From: Bacteroidota bacterium
GTDB lineage: Bacteria > Bacteroidota > Bacteroidia > Bacteroidales > UBA12481
Direction of reading: 5' to 3'
DNA length: 64,000 nt
NCBI GenBank assembly: GCA_018669475.1
Contig: JABHCC010000061.1
Coordinates: forward strand, 228,047-292,046
The notes under the pieces: model-generated
Databases searched by the model: none
Seen by the model: the letters and a program-made list of their open reading frames with translations, nothing else
What the model was told of the DNA's origin: nothing
In this document: piece by piece, positions 37,432-46,162 of the stretch
Position numbering within the stretch: position 1 is the stretch's first letter
Layout: the number at the start of each line of letters is the position of its first letter
Program-made: the position numbers and the translations under genes

Positions 37432-38220
37432 ATGACGCGAATACTGAATCACCAGATATATAAGAAATCCGATTCTTCTGACTGGATGGTATTTGTTCAT
37501 GGTGCCGGGGGTAGCACGAATACATGGCTTCGTCAGGTAGTTTTTTTCAGACAGCATTTCAACTTACTATTATTTGATCTTCGTGATCATGGGCAGTCCA
37601 AATTTCCATTTGAAGAAAGTCCTGAGAAGTATGATTTTGATCTCATTACCCGGGATATCATTCATTTGGTCGATCACCTGAATATCAAAGAAGCTCATTT
37701 TATGGCTGTTTCTCTTGGATCTCTATTTGTCAGAAAAATAGAGGAGTATCGTCCTGATTTGATACGATCAATAGTATTTGCCGGAGGAGTATTCCAATTA
37801 AATTGGAAAATGAAATTTCTAATCCGCTCAGGTCGACTTCTAAGCAAGTTCACCCCCTTTAGTATGCTATATCAGCTCTATGCATTCATTTTATTGCCGA
37901 AAGAAAACCATCAGGCATCGAGAAGGGTTTTTATCCGGGAGGCAAAAAAAATTCATCAGCGCGAATTTCTTAAATGGCTTCAATTATCAAGGGAGCTGAA
38001 TTCACAGTTAAAAGATAGTTTCAATAGAGCTTTTCAAGTTCCTGCGCTGGTAGTAATGGGTTCAGAAGATCATGTTTTTCTGAAACCAGCTCTTCAATTT
38101 GCCGAGAAATACCGAAATACCTTACTAAAGGTAATTAAGAAAAGTGGTCATGTTTGCAATATTGAAAAGGCGAGCGAATTCAATGAAGAAGTATTACGCT
38201 TTCTGATCTCTCCAGCATAA
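37432..38220 (+). CDS. Alpha/beta hydrolase
   Basis: Cytoplasmic hydrolase of about 262 residues with the alpha/beta fold. The oxyanion-hole motif is VFVHGAGGST; strand and helix order is normal. The nucleophile elbow reads MAVSLGSL, with Ala in place of the first Gly of GxSxG. The acid is probably in GSEDHVF and the His is GHVCNIE near the C-terminus. The substrate is unknown; the family includes esterases, C-C hydrolases and lipases. It is divergent from the GH20 fusion and ends 90 bp before a convergent DUF2817 gene. Confidence 0.78.
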   Translation: MTRILNHQIYKKSDSSDWMVFVHGAGGSTNTWLRQVVFFRQHFNLLLFDLRDHGQSKFPFEESPEKYDFDLITRDIIHLVDHLNIKEAHFMAVSLGSLFVRKIEEYRPDLIRSIVFAGGVFQLNWKMKFLIRSGRLLSKFTPFSMLYQLYAFILLPKENHQASRRVFIREAKKIHQREFLKWLQLSRELNSQLKDSFNRAFQVPALVVMGSEDHVFLKPALQFAEKYRNTLLKVIKKSGHVCNIEKASEFNEEVLRFLISPA

Positions 38221-38309
38221 TAGTATAATCTGCAGACATAATTACCCGAGTTCAGAGCTAAGAAAATGAATTGGCCTTATACGATTTTACCCTTCCTACT
38301 CTTTTTGTT

Positions 38310-39542
38310 TTACAAAGAATTGAATTGTTGAAGTGCAACATTTAATACTTCACTGCTTTGGTTCATTATTTTGGTACGCCATTTTGGATCGCTGGGGTAA
38401 TACATCTCCAGAAATCTCTTTTCAACCTTTTTCTGATCCTTTGTCCTCTTATATCCATGATGAGCACCCTGGTTTTCAAGAATCATATTATGAATAGATT
38501 TGATTGAACCCATAGTTTTCTGACTATCCATTGTTCCATATTCAAAGGTCATCGAAATATGTGTTTTACCGGCCAGAAGTTTACCAATGTATCCTGAAAA
38601 ATCTCCAGTAATGGTATAAAAATCATCACTATCTCCCCAATCAATTTGGTAGCCTTTGAAGATATCCTCTGTTTGCTTTTTCAGTTCAGAATCTTCAATT
38701 GGGTTTGGGAAAAAATGTAACTTTCCGCTTTCTCCGTATCCGGTATGCAAATCAATGTTCATAATAATCGGATAATCAGTCCCGACCTTCTCAATAAGCG
38801 GTCCAATACCGGCAATTTGAGGTTCCTGTTTATCCCCTCCAAAATACAAGCCTTCAGTGTACTGATATTGACCCTGCAACACTGCCTGGCGAAGAACTGG
38901 CAGAGATGCCTGCAATATCTTACGAATAGCAGTTACAAAGAAGAAACGATTTTTCATACTCCCTGCACGTACTGCATCTGTTGGATTCAAAAAATCATAC
39001 AGGTCACCATATCCTGAATTAATTATCTTGTATAATTCATTGTCATATCCAGAGTTTCGGTTAAGATCAATATTGTTTTCAGTTACCCTTCTCAGGTACT
39101 TAAATCCATAAGGGTTCATGCCATGTAAGAGCAAAACACCTGTTTCCTCCATCAATTTGTCATCCAGAAACTCCTTAACAAATAATTCTTGTATGGCATT
39201 GCCCACATAGCCCTCAATTCCATGAATGCCAGATGACAAGATCAATAGGCGTTTTGGATTCCCCTGGGCAGGAACATAACAAACATCAACAAACAATTCA
39301 TCATCAAGCTTACTGGGTACATTGATTTTCATCAATTTAACATCATTATACTTCTTGCTCAATTGTTTTGAGTCTGAGATAAATTGCTGCCGACAATCTT
39401 CATAGCTGGAGTCAAAATATTTTAACCGCTCCCCATCTGGTATGGCAGTTTGCGCATTCATAGTAAGAGGCTGGCAGCAAAAAACAATCAGGCCAAAAAG
39501 CACAGCAAAATAGTGTCTTTTGAATTTAGACAAGTTTTTCAT
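38310..39542 (-). CDS. DUF2817 M14-like carboxypeptidase, exported
   Basis: Begins at the Met at 39542, chosen because the signal peptide (MKNLSKFKRHYF followed by a hydrophobic core ending MNAQ) starts there. Zinc-ligand type motifs of the M14-like DUF2817 family are visible: SSGIHGIEGYVGN (HxxE), ENNIDLNRN (with Asn-Arg-Asn) and IDLHTGYGESGKLHFFP (His). Length 410. Probably trims peptides or amidated substrates outside the cytoplasm. Monocistronic; 541 bp separate it from slyD. Confidence 0.78.
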   Translation of the reverse strand: MKNLSKFKRHYFAVLFGLIVFCCQPLTMNAQTAIPDGERLKYFDSSYEDCRQQFISDSKQLSKKYNDVKLMKINVPSKLDDELFVDVCYVPAQGNPKRLLILSSGIHGIEGYVGNAIQELFVKEFLDDKLMEETGVLLLHGMNPYGFKYLRRVTENNIDLNRNSGYDNELYKIINSGYGDLYDFLNPTDAVRAGSMKNRFFFVTAIRKILQASLPVLRQAVLQGQYQYTEGLYFGGDKQEPQIAGIGPLIEKVGTDYPIIMNIDLHTGYGESGKLHFFPNPIEDSELKKQTEDIFKGYQIDWGDSDDFYTITGDFSGYIGKLLAGKTHISMTFEYGTMDSQKTMGSIKSIHNMILENQGAHHGYKRTKDQKKVEKRFLEMYYPSDPKWRTKIMNQSSEVLNVALQQFNSL

Positions 39543-39979
39543 GATGGTGGTTTTTATTGTATGAAAATACAAACTTCTCCTGAACTTTATTGCTTGAGTT
39601 TAGTATTGTTCAATATATCAGATAATATGAGACAGATTCAAGATTTGAAATGGGCTTTTTTTTCATACTGACACAATCTGGGTGACTTTACCAGGGCACT
39701 TGAAAGAGACAAAGGCATTAAACGATCTGGAGCCAGTAATGGAGTGTAATCATCTGTGAAACTCATGAATGAGCTCCTGATTATAGATAAATAACCAGAA
39801 TATTATCTTATTGAAGAGTCCAGCTTATACCCTTTTCATTGGCACCTTTGATCTCAATACATATATACTAAAAACAAGACTCAGTTTACACATCAGGAGA
39901 TAGTCAAAAAACACTTATTTTCTTATGTAAGCCCGGTCATTTGTTCTACCTTGTGCACCCAAAATTTAAAATCATTGTG

Positions 39980-39999
39980 ATGAACCGAGCATGACAAAA
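39980..39999 (+). repeat. 20-bp repeat element, copy 2 (5' UTR of slyD)
   Basis: ATGAACCGAGCATGACAAAA, 19/20 identical with 3700-3719. Here it forms the left arm of the hairpin at 39989-40045. A 7-codon mini-ORF starting Met-Thr-Lys begins in it at 39991. Confidence 0.5.
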
Positions 40000-40045
40000 A
40001 ACAATAGCATTTGACACTAAAGACGATAATTATTTTTTGTTATGC
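39989..40045 (+). promoter_or_regulatory. Long hairpin in the slyD 5' untranslated region
   Basis: Seventeen-nt arms (39989-40005 and 40029-40045) pair with one G-U pair and one mismatch around a 23-nt loop that includes the end of a 7-codon mini-ORF. The stem's T-run lies on its right arm, not after it, so it does not look like a terminator. It could be a regulatory RNA structure; no named riboswitch class is recognised. Confidence 0.4.
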
Positions 40046-40083
40046 GGGCTCCATCCTACCATTAAAAACTAAAATATAAACTG

Positions 40084-40566
40084 ATGAAAATTGATGCTAA
40101 CAAAGTAGTTGCCATAAATTATACTTTAAAATCAGATGACGGAACTGTTCTTGACAGTTCTGAAGGAAAATCTCCATTACCTTATATTCAGGGAACGGGA
40201 CAGTTGATCCCCGGACTGGAAAAAGAACTCGAGGGCAAAGAGGTCGGAGAGAAGATGGATATTGTTATTGCACCTGCTGAGGCTTATGGTGAAGTAAACA
40301 AGGAGATGGTTTTTGATGTTAGCAAGGAGGGATTCAGGGGTAATGAGGAGTTAAAGGTTGGTATGCAGGTTGAGGTAGAAATGGATAAGGGAAAAAGTAT
40401 TGCTGCCGTCACTAAGATAGAAGATGATAACGTCACTCTGGATCTGAATCACCCTTTGGCTGGTATGACCTTGCATTTCAATGTAGAAATAATGGAAGTT
40501 CGTAAAGCCTCTGAAGAAGAACTAAGTCATGGCCATGTTCATGGACCTGGCGGACACCAACATTAA
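40084..40566 (+). CDS. slyD: FKBP-type peptidyl-prolyl isomerase SlyD
   Basis: Metallochaperone and prolyl isomerase of the SlyD type. FKBP part: VVAINYTLKSDDGTVLDSSEGKSPLPYIQGTGQLIPGLEKEL, with the insert-in-flap (IF) domain at about 70-130 (PAEAYGEVNKEMVF, DLNHPLAGMTLHFNVEIMEV). The short C-terminal tail is His-rich (SHGHVHGPGGHQH), a nickel-binding end that in known organisms supports [NiFe]-hydrogenase maturation with HypB, which is encoded 25 kb away. Length 160. It lies 58 bp upstream of the ole cluster on the same strand and might be read through, though a T-rich stretch separates them. The 5' region holds a repeat and a hairpin. Confidence 0.93.
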   Translation: MKIDANKVVAINYTLKSDDGTVLDSSEGKSPLPYIQGTGQLIPGLEKELEGKEVGEKMDIVIAPAEAYGEVNKEMVFDVSKEGFRGNEELKVGMQVEVEMDKGKSIAAVTKIEDDNVTLDLNHPLAGMTLHFNVEIMEVRKASEEELSHGHVHGPGGHQH

Positions 40567-40624
40567 GGTTTTAAAAAGTCCTTTTTTTTCTTTAACTTAT
40601 AGACCCAAATTACCATAAATATTC

Positions 40625-41536
40625 ATGGTTAAGCAGGGTCAAAAAAAAGAAGATTCTATCCACTTGAATGTGTATGGTGAAATTTCATCATACCCTTTCA
40701 AAGAGCATTGGACTAAGGTTATTGGTCTTCGGATGCATTATGTAGATGAAGGCCCTAAAGAAGGCCCTGTAATCCTTTTATTACATGGTGTCCCATCCTG
40801 GTCATATATATACCGTAATATCATTCCGGCATTAGTAAACAATGGATTTAGGGTTATCGCCCCTGATATGATTGGTTTTGGTAAATCAGAAAAGCTTGTT
40901 CTTGCTTCCCAACATAGTTACACCTACCACATAGGGTGGCTGTCAACCTTCATTAATAACCTTGACCTGAATCAGATAGTGCTGTTTGGACAAGACTGGG
41001 GGGCCATTCTTGGGATGCATCTGGCTGTCAGGGTGCCAGATAGAATCAGAGGATTGATTCTATCAAACGGTGTAATCCTAACAGGTGAAGAGAAATTACC
41101 TCTGATTTTTTATATCTGGAAATGGTATACACGTTTCTCACCGAGATTGCCTGTCGGAAGATTAATTGATTTTGGATGCAAACGCAAACTAACAAAAACA
41201 GAAAGAGATGCCTATGAAGCCCCTTTCCTGACCAAATGGAAAAAATCGGCTATCAGGGCTTTACCTTCATTAGTCCCAACCAGACCCAATCACCCTACGG
41301 CCCATCTGGCATGGGAAGCATGGGAAAAACTGGTTCACTGGGAGAAACCAGTACTAACTCTCTTTAGCGATGGTGATCCCATTACCCGTAATGCAGAAAA
41401 AATGATTCTGCAAAGAATTCCCGGAGCATCCGCTCAGTCACATAAAAAATTAATTGGTGGTCATTTCATTCAGGAAGATGCACCTGAGGAAATAGTTGAA
41501 CAAATCATTAAATTCACTAAAAGTATTAAACAATAA
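40625..41536 (+). CDS. oleB: OleB-like alpha/beta hydrolase (beta-lactone decarboxylase)
   Basis: In olefin biosynthesis OleB removes CO2 from the beta-lactone to give a cis-olefin. The protein has the haloalkane dehalogenase-type fold: LLHGVPSWSYIYRN (HG.P), the nucleophile elbow FGQDWGAILG with Asp (not Ser), and the C-terminal His in GGHFIQEDAPEEI. This Asp nucleophile and its position as first gene of an AMP-ligase/reductase/ketosynthase cluster favour OleB over a true haloalkane dehalogenase. Length 303. The ketosynthase gene downstream appears to overlap its 3' end by about 40 bp, so translation is probably coupled. Alone it would be called haloalkane dehalogenase. Confidence 0.82.
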   Translation: MVKQGQKKEDSIHLNVYGEISSYPFKEHWTKVIGLRMHYVDEGPKEGPVILLLHGVPSWSYIYRNIIPALVNNGFRVIAPDMIGFGKSEKLVLASQHSYTYHIGWLSTFINNLDLNQIVLFGQDWGAILGMHLAVRVPDRIRGLILSNGVILTGEEKLPLIFYIWKWYTRFSPRLPVGRLIDFGCKRKLTKTERDAYEAPFLTKWKKSAIRALPSLVPTRPNHPTAHLAWEAWEKLVHWEKPVLTLFSDGDPITRNAEKMILQRIPGASAQSHKKLIGGHFIQEDAPEEIVEQIIKFTKSIKQ

Positions 41537-42611
41537 TTGCAGGATTTTGCAAGAATCACAATCACGAAATCATTCCTATTGCAGAATAGAAAGTGTTGGA
41601 GCTTTTCTCCCAAGAAAAAGCTTAACCACAACTGAGATAATGCGAAGCCTGAGAATCCCTGGTAGCTTAAAATTTGAGCTTTTAACTGGTATAAAATCAA
41701 GAAATATTTGTCAAGAGGGTGAAGACTCTCTGAGCCTGTCACTCGCAGCCGCCAGGAAGTGTTTAGAACACTCTGCCATCCTTGCTGACGACATAGAGGC
41801 TGTCATATCGTGCTCTATCACCCGTTACAAAGGTGGATACCATCAACTATACGAACCATCGATGTCCTTTCATATTAAAGAAGGAATCGGAGCTTCCCGG
41901 GCATTGTATTTTGATATCTCAAACGCATGTGCAGGAATGTTCACTGGTATATTGGCGGCACAAAATTTAATCCGCCAGGGAAGTATAAAAAACTGCCTTG
42001 TTGTAAGTGGTGAATATATATCAAGCTTAATTGACCATGCTGTTCGTAATGTTAAAACTCCCGCCAGCCAGGAACTCGCTTCCCTAACAGTTGGAGATGC
42101 AGGAGCCGCCATAATGATACAGGCCACTAATAATAAAGATGAGAGTATTACTCTTTCCGGGTTTGAAACACTTAGCAGATATAATGATTTATGTACTGCC
42201 CAACCCCACCCAAGATATCCGGGTGCAAGTATGAAAACTAAAGCCAAAAAAATCCATGAAGTTTCAATTCGTGAATCTTTACCGCTGGTAAAAGATGCTC
42301 TCCGCACTCTCGGTATAGAATATTCAAATATTGACTACCTGATCCCGCATCAAACCTCCCGCTCCGCAATCCTATCTGGCTCCCGAAAATACTCAGCAAC
42401 TTTTGGAGGTCAGCCGAAACAGGTAGTTATCAACCTGTCGGAGAACGGGAATACTGCTTCAACAACTCATTTTGTTACACTCTTTCAACTCCTTCAAAAA
42501 AACACTTTGAAACCGGATGACCTTATTTTCCTAATAAGCTACGCCTCTGGCATTGCTTTTGGTATTATTGCCTTTAAACCCAAACATTTAATAGTCAACT
42601 ATGGGAGCTGA
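41496..42611 (+). CDS. oleA: Active ketosynthase III-like, OleA-type condensing enzyme
   Basis: Thiolase-fold enzyme expected to join two fatty acyl-CoA molecules to a 2-alkyl-3-oxoacid. All three catalytic residues are visible: Cys in FDISNACAGMFTG, His in IDYLIPHQTSRSAI and Asn in LSENGNTASTTHF. N-terminus YCRIESVGAFLP is typical of FabH. No ATG precedes this region; TTG 41496 (with GAGGA 10 bp earlier) or TTG 41547 are candidate starts, the first overlapping oleB by 41 bp. Stop overlaps the next gene by 11 bp. The next gene encodes a dead homologue, so the two could form a heterodimer as in PqsB/PqsC. Known OleA has this same fold and catalytic set. Confidence 0.85.
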   Translation: MNKSLNSLKVLNNNCRILQESQSRNHSYCRIESVGAFLPRKSLTTTEIMRSLRIPGSLKFELLTGIKSRNICQEGEDSLSLSLAAARKCLEHSAILADDIEAVISCSITRYKGGYHQLYEPSMSFHIKEGIGASRALYFDISNACAGMFTGILAAQNLIRQGSIKNCLVVSGEYISSLIDHAVRNVKTPASQELASLTVGDAGAAIMIQATNNKDESITLSGFETLSRYNDLCTAQPHPRYPGASMKTKAKKIHEVSIRESLPLVKDALRTLGIEYSNIDYLIPHQTSRSAILSGSRKYSATFGGQPKQVVINLSENGNTASTTHFVTLFQLLQKNTLKPDDLIFLISYASGIAFGIIAFKPKHLIVNYGS

Positions 42612-43523
42612 AATCCATATGGTTTCTACTGCCATAGTCTTCAATGGCAGCAAAGGAAGAAGTGCAATTCTCTTGTCGGCTAAAGCAGGTGCCCAATGTC
42701 TGAAAGATACAGAGATGCCACTACATCGAATCAATAAACTGATTAACACCGGGTTATATCGCGACAAAAATATAGGAGAACCGGCAATTGCCACTCTTAT
42801 TCATACTCAGATTGACAAATTATTGCCAGACCATTTAAAAATCAATAATCCAGGATTTACAGGTCTTTTTGCCTTTGACATGCCTAATGGAGGAGTCGGT
42901 TTTCTAAATGGTATTCAGATTGCAAATGCATTCCTTGAAAATAATGAATCCGAATATGCCATGATTGTGAGCGGGGATGCACCTCCAACCAGAAATGATC
43001 AATGGACCTTCCCTTATACCTCAGCAGCTTCAGCAATAATTCTTAAAAAATCTGACAAGCAAAGTGGATTTAAGCACTTTTTATCGCGCTCATACCCCGA
43101 AGGACATGATTTGTATTCGGGTATGCTGAAGTGGAAAAAACCTTTTAGCAGAAGATCATACAGAAACAGAATTGAAATTAGTATGAGTCCGGATTATTCG
43201 ACTGAAATCTTAAAGGCTTGTAATGAGACACTTGGCATTTTTTCCAGAAAACAGGCTTAAAGGCTCAAGACATTGACCTGGTAATTCCATCAGTAAGTCC
43301 AGCAGGTTTTCCGATTGGATTATCCAGGCACATTGGCTTTAAAAATAAGATTACCCTACCGGATGAATCCTGGGGCCTGATTCACACGGCGGGTTTGGGG
43401 TTCAGCTTGAACAAAGCCTACCAGAACGGGAGTTTTAAAGAGGCCAGGAATATTCTTTTCCTTGCCGTTGGAGCTGGTATAACAATTACAATTGGATGGT
43501 ATCAAAATGAACCCGGACTATGA
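42601..43523 (+). pseudogene. Ketosynthase III-like protein without catalytic residues, frameshifted
   Basis: The open frame from 42601 stops at 43258-43260, giving 219 residues, but the frame +2 continues with the C-terminal half of a ketosynthase (IDLVIPSVSPAGFPIGLSRHIG and following) to TGA 43521-43523, which overlaps the oleC ATG (ATGA). One extra T in the six-T run at 43238-43243 would join them into about 307 residues. Compared by eye with the upstream gene, Cys is Gly (FDMPNGGVGFLNG), His is Ser (VIPSVSPA) and Asn is Gly. So this is a catalytically dead partner, like the KS-beta or PqsB type. Either a recent frameshift, a sequencing slip in the T-run, or programmed slippage. Confidence 0.75.
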
Positions 43524-45163
43524 GTCATGAACAATTAGCTGTCAGTATAAATGGAAACCTGGGAGAATTCCTCAGGAGGCAGTCCCGGTCATTCCCGGAA
43601 AAATCGGCACTGCTACATCCGGTAAAAATAAGTTTTAGTGAACTTGATCGGAGAGTGGATCAACTAGCAAATGGCTTTAGTCAAATTGGTATCAAAAAGG
43701 GTAGCCGGGTCATAATGCTTGTCAAAAATAATCCGGATTTCTACATCATTACCTTCGCTCTTATGCGAATGAGCGCCGTACCTGTATTGATTGATCCCGG
43801 TGTTGGTCATAAAGTCATGAAAAACAAATTGGCTGGTGTTAGTGCAGATGCATTTATCGGAATACCTAAAGCCCATCTGTTCAGACTACTCTATCGACTG
43901 TCTTTTAAGGATATTAAAATAATTATCACTGTAGGCAGGCGATGGTTCTGGCGTGGATATAGTCTAAAATCTCTTTTCAGCCGAAAAGAAAAACCATATC
44001 CTGCACCATCTGTGGAAGCTACTGAAACCGGTGGTATATTTTTTACCAGTGGTAGTACAGGCCCACCAAAAGGAGTAATTTATCAAAACAGCATGTTTCA
44101 TGCTCAAATCTCTTTTTTTAAAACCCATTACAAATGGAGTCCTGAAGAAACCGATCTGTGCACTTTCCCTTTGATAGGACTGTTTTCTTTATGTCTGGGA
44201 GTCTCAGTGGTTATTGCAGATCTTAATCCCGTAAAACCATCTTCTCTAAATCCAGAAAAAATCTGGAAGAATCTGGAAGAGTATAACTGCAGTCATATGT
44301 TTGCATCCCCAATGATTGTTAAAAAACTAGCAGCATACGGACATCAGCAAGGCCTAAAACTTAGTCATTTAAAAAGAATTGTAAGTGCCGGTGCCCCGGT
44401 ACCTCCGGATTTACTGAGAAATATGAAAAGTCTGCTTTCAGAACTGGCTGAGATTCACACACCCTATGGAGCCACCGAGGCATTGCCTGTAAGCGATGCA
44501 TGTGATACAGATCTTCTTGCCATAACAGGATCAAATCCCTTCCTGAAAGGAATATGTGTGGGTAAACCCCTTCCGGGAATGAGAGTCAGAATAGTAAAAA
44601 TAGATGATGGAATAATTAAGCACCTAAAGGATAAAAATATCCTGCCGGATAATCAAATTGGAGAAATAATTGTAAATGGCCCTGTGGTTACACATGAGTA
44701 TCTTAACAATGAAGAAGCCAATAAGATGGCTAAAATCACAGACGAATCCAATTCTTTGTGGCATAGGATGGGCGATTTAGGAAGAATGGATGAATCAGGC
44801 CGACTTTGGTTTTACGGACGGAAAAATCATCGTGTTGAGACAAAAACAGGGCGACTATATACAATAACAACTGAGGCCCTTTTTAATCAACATCCGCTTG
44901 TTGAGCGTTCAGCCCTGGTGGGAATTCATCCTGATAAAAATGGTATTAAGGAAGCTGTTATCTGTATCGAACCTGCAAAAAAATTGTCTGCTAAATCCAA
45001 ATCTCTTCTTATAAACGATCTGGAGAAAATTATTGACCAAAATTCAGAAGTTAAAGCTATATCAGCTTTCTTAATCACTGGAGAATTTCCGGTAGATCCC
45101 CGGCATAATGCCAAAATATTCAGAGAAAAACTTTCACGATGGGCCAGCAGGAAAATCAGCTGA
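43520..45163 (+). CDS. oleC: OleC-like beta-lactone synthetase (AMP-dependent ligase family)
   Basis: ANL-superfamily enzyme that uses ATP to close a beta-hydroxy acid into a beta-lactone. The ATP-binding motif is FFTSGSTGPPKGVIY. Downstream, IHTPYGATEALPVSD, then RMGDLGRMDESGRLWFYGRKNHRVET, TGRLYTITTEALFNQHPLVERSALVGI is the characteristic OleC layout, distinct from ordinary acyl-CoA ligases. It is 547 residues, normal. Start ATG 43520 overlaps the end of the frameshifted ketosynthase partner, and the end overlaps oleD by 25 bp, so the block is translationally coupled. Together with oleB and oleD it identifies the pathway. Confidence 0.88.
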   Translation: MSHEQLAVSINGNLGEFLRRQSRSFPEKSALLHPVKISFSELDRRVDQLANGFSQIGIKKGSRVIMLVKNNPDFYIITFALMRMSAVPVLIDPGVGHKVMKNKLAGVSADAFIGIPKAHLFRLLYRLSFKDIKIIITVGRRWFWRGYSLKSLFSRKEKPYPAPSVEATETGGIFFTSGSTGPPKGVIYQNSMFHAQISFFKTHYKWSPEETDLCTFPLIGLFSLCLGVSVVIADLNPVKPSSLNPEKIWKNLEEYNCSHMFASPMIVKKLAAYGHQQGLKLSHLKRIVSAGAPVPPDLLRNMKSLLSELAEIHTPYGATEALPVSDACDTDLLAITGSNPFLKGICVGKPLPGMRVRIVKIDDGIIKHLKDKNILPDNQIGEIIVNGPVVTHEYLNNEEANKMAKITDESNSLWHRMGDLGRMDESGRLWFYGRKNHRVETKTGRLYTITTEALFNQHPLVERSALVGIHPDKNGIKEAVICIEPAKKLSAKSKSLLINDLEKIIDQNSEVKAISAFLITGEFPVDPRHNAKIFREKLSRWASRKIS

Positions 45164-46146
45164 AAATTCTTGTCACCGGTGGAGGTGGCTTTATAGGATC
45201 AGCTTTGGTGAAGAGACTACTTGATAAAGGACATCAGATTTCAAGTCTGTCACGTAAAAAATATCCCCATTTGGAAGCTCTGAATGTAAAAACAATCCAG
45301 GCAGATTTGGTTGATCGTAAAGCTATCTTTCAGGCTGTCAATGGTCATGAAATAGTCATCCATACTGCGGCTCTGGCAGGTTATTGGGGATCCGCAAAAG
45401 AGTATTACCGGAGTAATGTATTAGGAACCGTGAATATTATTGATGCATGCAAGAAATTTAAAATTCAAAAACTCCTGTACACAAGCTCTGCCAGTGTGGT
45501 TTTTTCAGGTGAAAACATTATTAATGGAAGCCCTGACTTAAGCTATCCTGATAAAGCACTTAATCACTATTCCCACACCAAAGCCATTGCTGAGCAGCTT
45601 ATTCTTGCCGCAAATTCCTCCCTTATGAAAACTATCTCTTTACGCCCTCATATTGTACTGGGACCTGGAGACAATCACATTCTTCCACGCCTTATTCAAC
45701 GGGCAAAATCCGGAAAACTAAAAGTCATTGGAGATGGACAAAATCAGATTGACTTTGTTTATATCGATAATCTGGTAGACGCACACATGGATGCCCTGAA
45801 GGCCATGGATCAAAATCCATCCAGCCTGGGGAAAGCTTACTTCATCACCAATGAAGAGCCGGTCAATCTATGGAATTTTGTCAACCAAATTCTCACCGGA
45901 ATTGGACTACCTGTTGTTTCTGGAAGAATGTCCTCCCGGATGGCCCTCGCTGTTGCCAACTTCCTATGTGTTTTCAATAAATTATTCAAACCAAATCAAG
46001 AACCCATACTTACTCCATTTTTAGTTAAAGAATTATCACAAAGCCATTGGTTTGATCCCTTGCCAGCCAAAAGAGAACTTGGATACACACCTTCCCTTAA
46101 TTCAGAGCAAACTTTAGACCTGCTCATTGAATATCTGAAAGTCTGA
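45139..46146 (+). CDS. oleD: OleD-like NAD(P)-dependent 3-oxoacid reductase (SDR, 3-beta-HSD type)
   Basis: Reduces the 2-alkyl-3-oxoacid from OleA to the 3-hydroxy acid that OleC cyclises. Extended short-chain dehydrogenase: the cofactor site is KILVTGGGGFIGSALV; the active-site motif is YSHTKAIAEQLI (YxxxK), with Ser in LLYTSSASVVF; and C-terminal features are those of the 3-beta-HSD/epimerase group. Length 335. The ATG lies 25 bp inside oleC. Alone it would be a generic epimerase; the cluster context supports OleD. Confidence 0.87.
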   Translation: MGQQENQLKILVTGGGGFIGSALVKRLLDKGHQISSLSRKKYPHLEALNVKTIQADLVDRKAIFQAVNGHEIVIHTAALAGYWGSAKEYYRSNVLGTVNIIDACKKFKIQKLLYTSSASVVFSGENIINGSPDLSYPDKALNHYSHTKAIAEQLILAANSSLMKTISLRPHIVLGPGDNHILPRLIQRAKSGKLKVIGDGQNQIDFVYIDNLVDAHMDALKAMDQNPSSLGKAYFITNEEPVNLWNFVNQILTGIGLPVVSGRMSSRMALAVANFLCVFNKLFKPNQEPILTPFLVKELSQSHWFDPLPAKRELGYTPSLNSEQTLDLLIEYLKV

Positions 46147-46162
46147 ATGTGTATATTTGGGG

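Larger units (their letters stand above)
39543..40083. other. 541-bp intergenic region between divergent genes
   Basis: Contains the promoters of the DUF2817 gene (minus) and of slyD (plus). At 39980-40045 it holds a copy of the 20-bp repeat element and a long hairpin, described separately. I see no supported gene in the rest. A short plus-strand frame at 39450-39671 overlaps the DUF2817 start and is not convincing. Confidence 0.6.

Noticed and set aside
39450..39671. 73-residue plus-strand frame
   Set aside because: It runs through the start of the DUF2817 gene, lacks any recognisable motif, and has the composition of a shadow frame.
3711..40017. Seven-codon Met-Thr-Lys mini-ORFs as genes
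   Set aside because: Only two short frames with different residues after position 3; kept as part of the repeat finding, not called as coding genes.
40625..41536. Haloalkane dehalogenase
   Set aside because: The fold and the Asp nucleophile fit, but position in an operon with OleC- and OleD-type genes makes OleB the better call.
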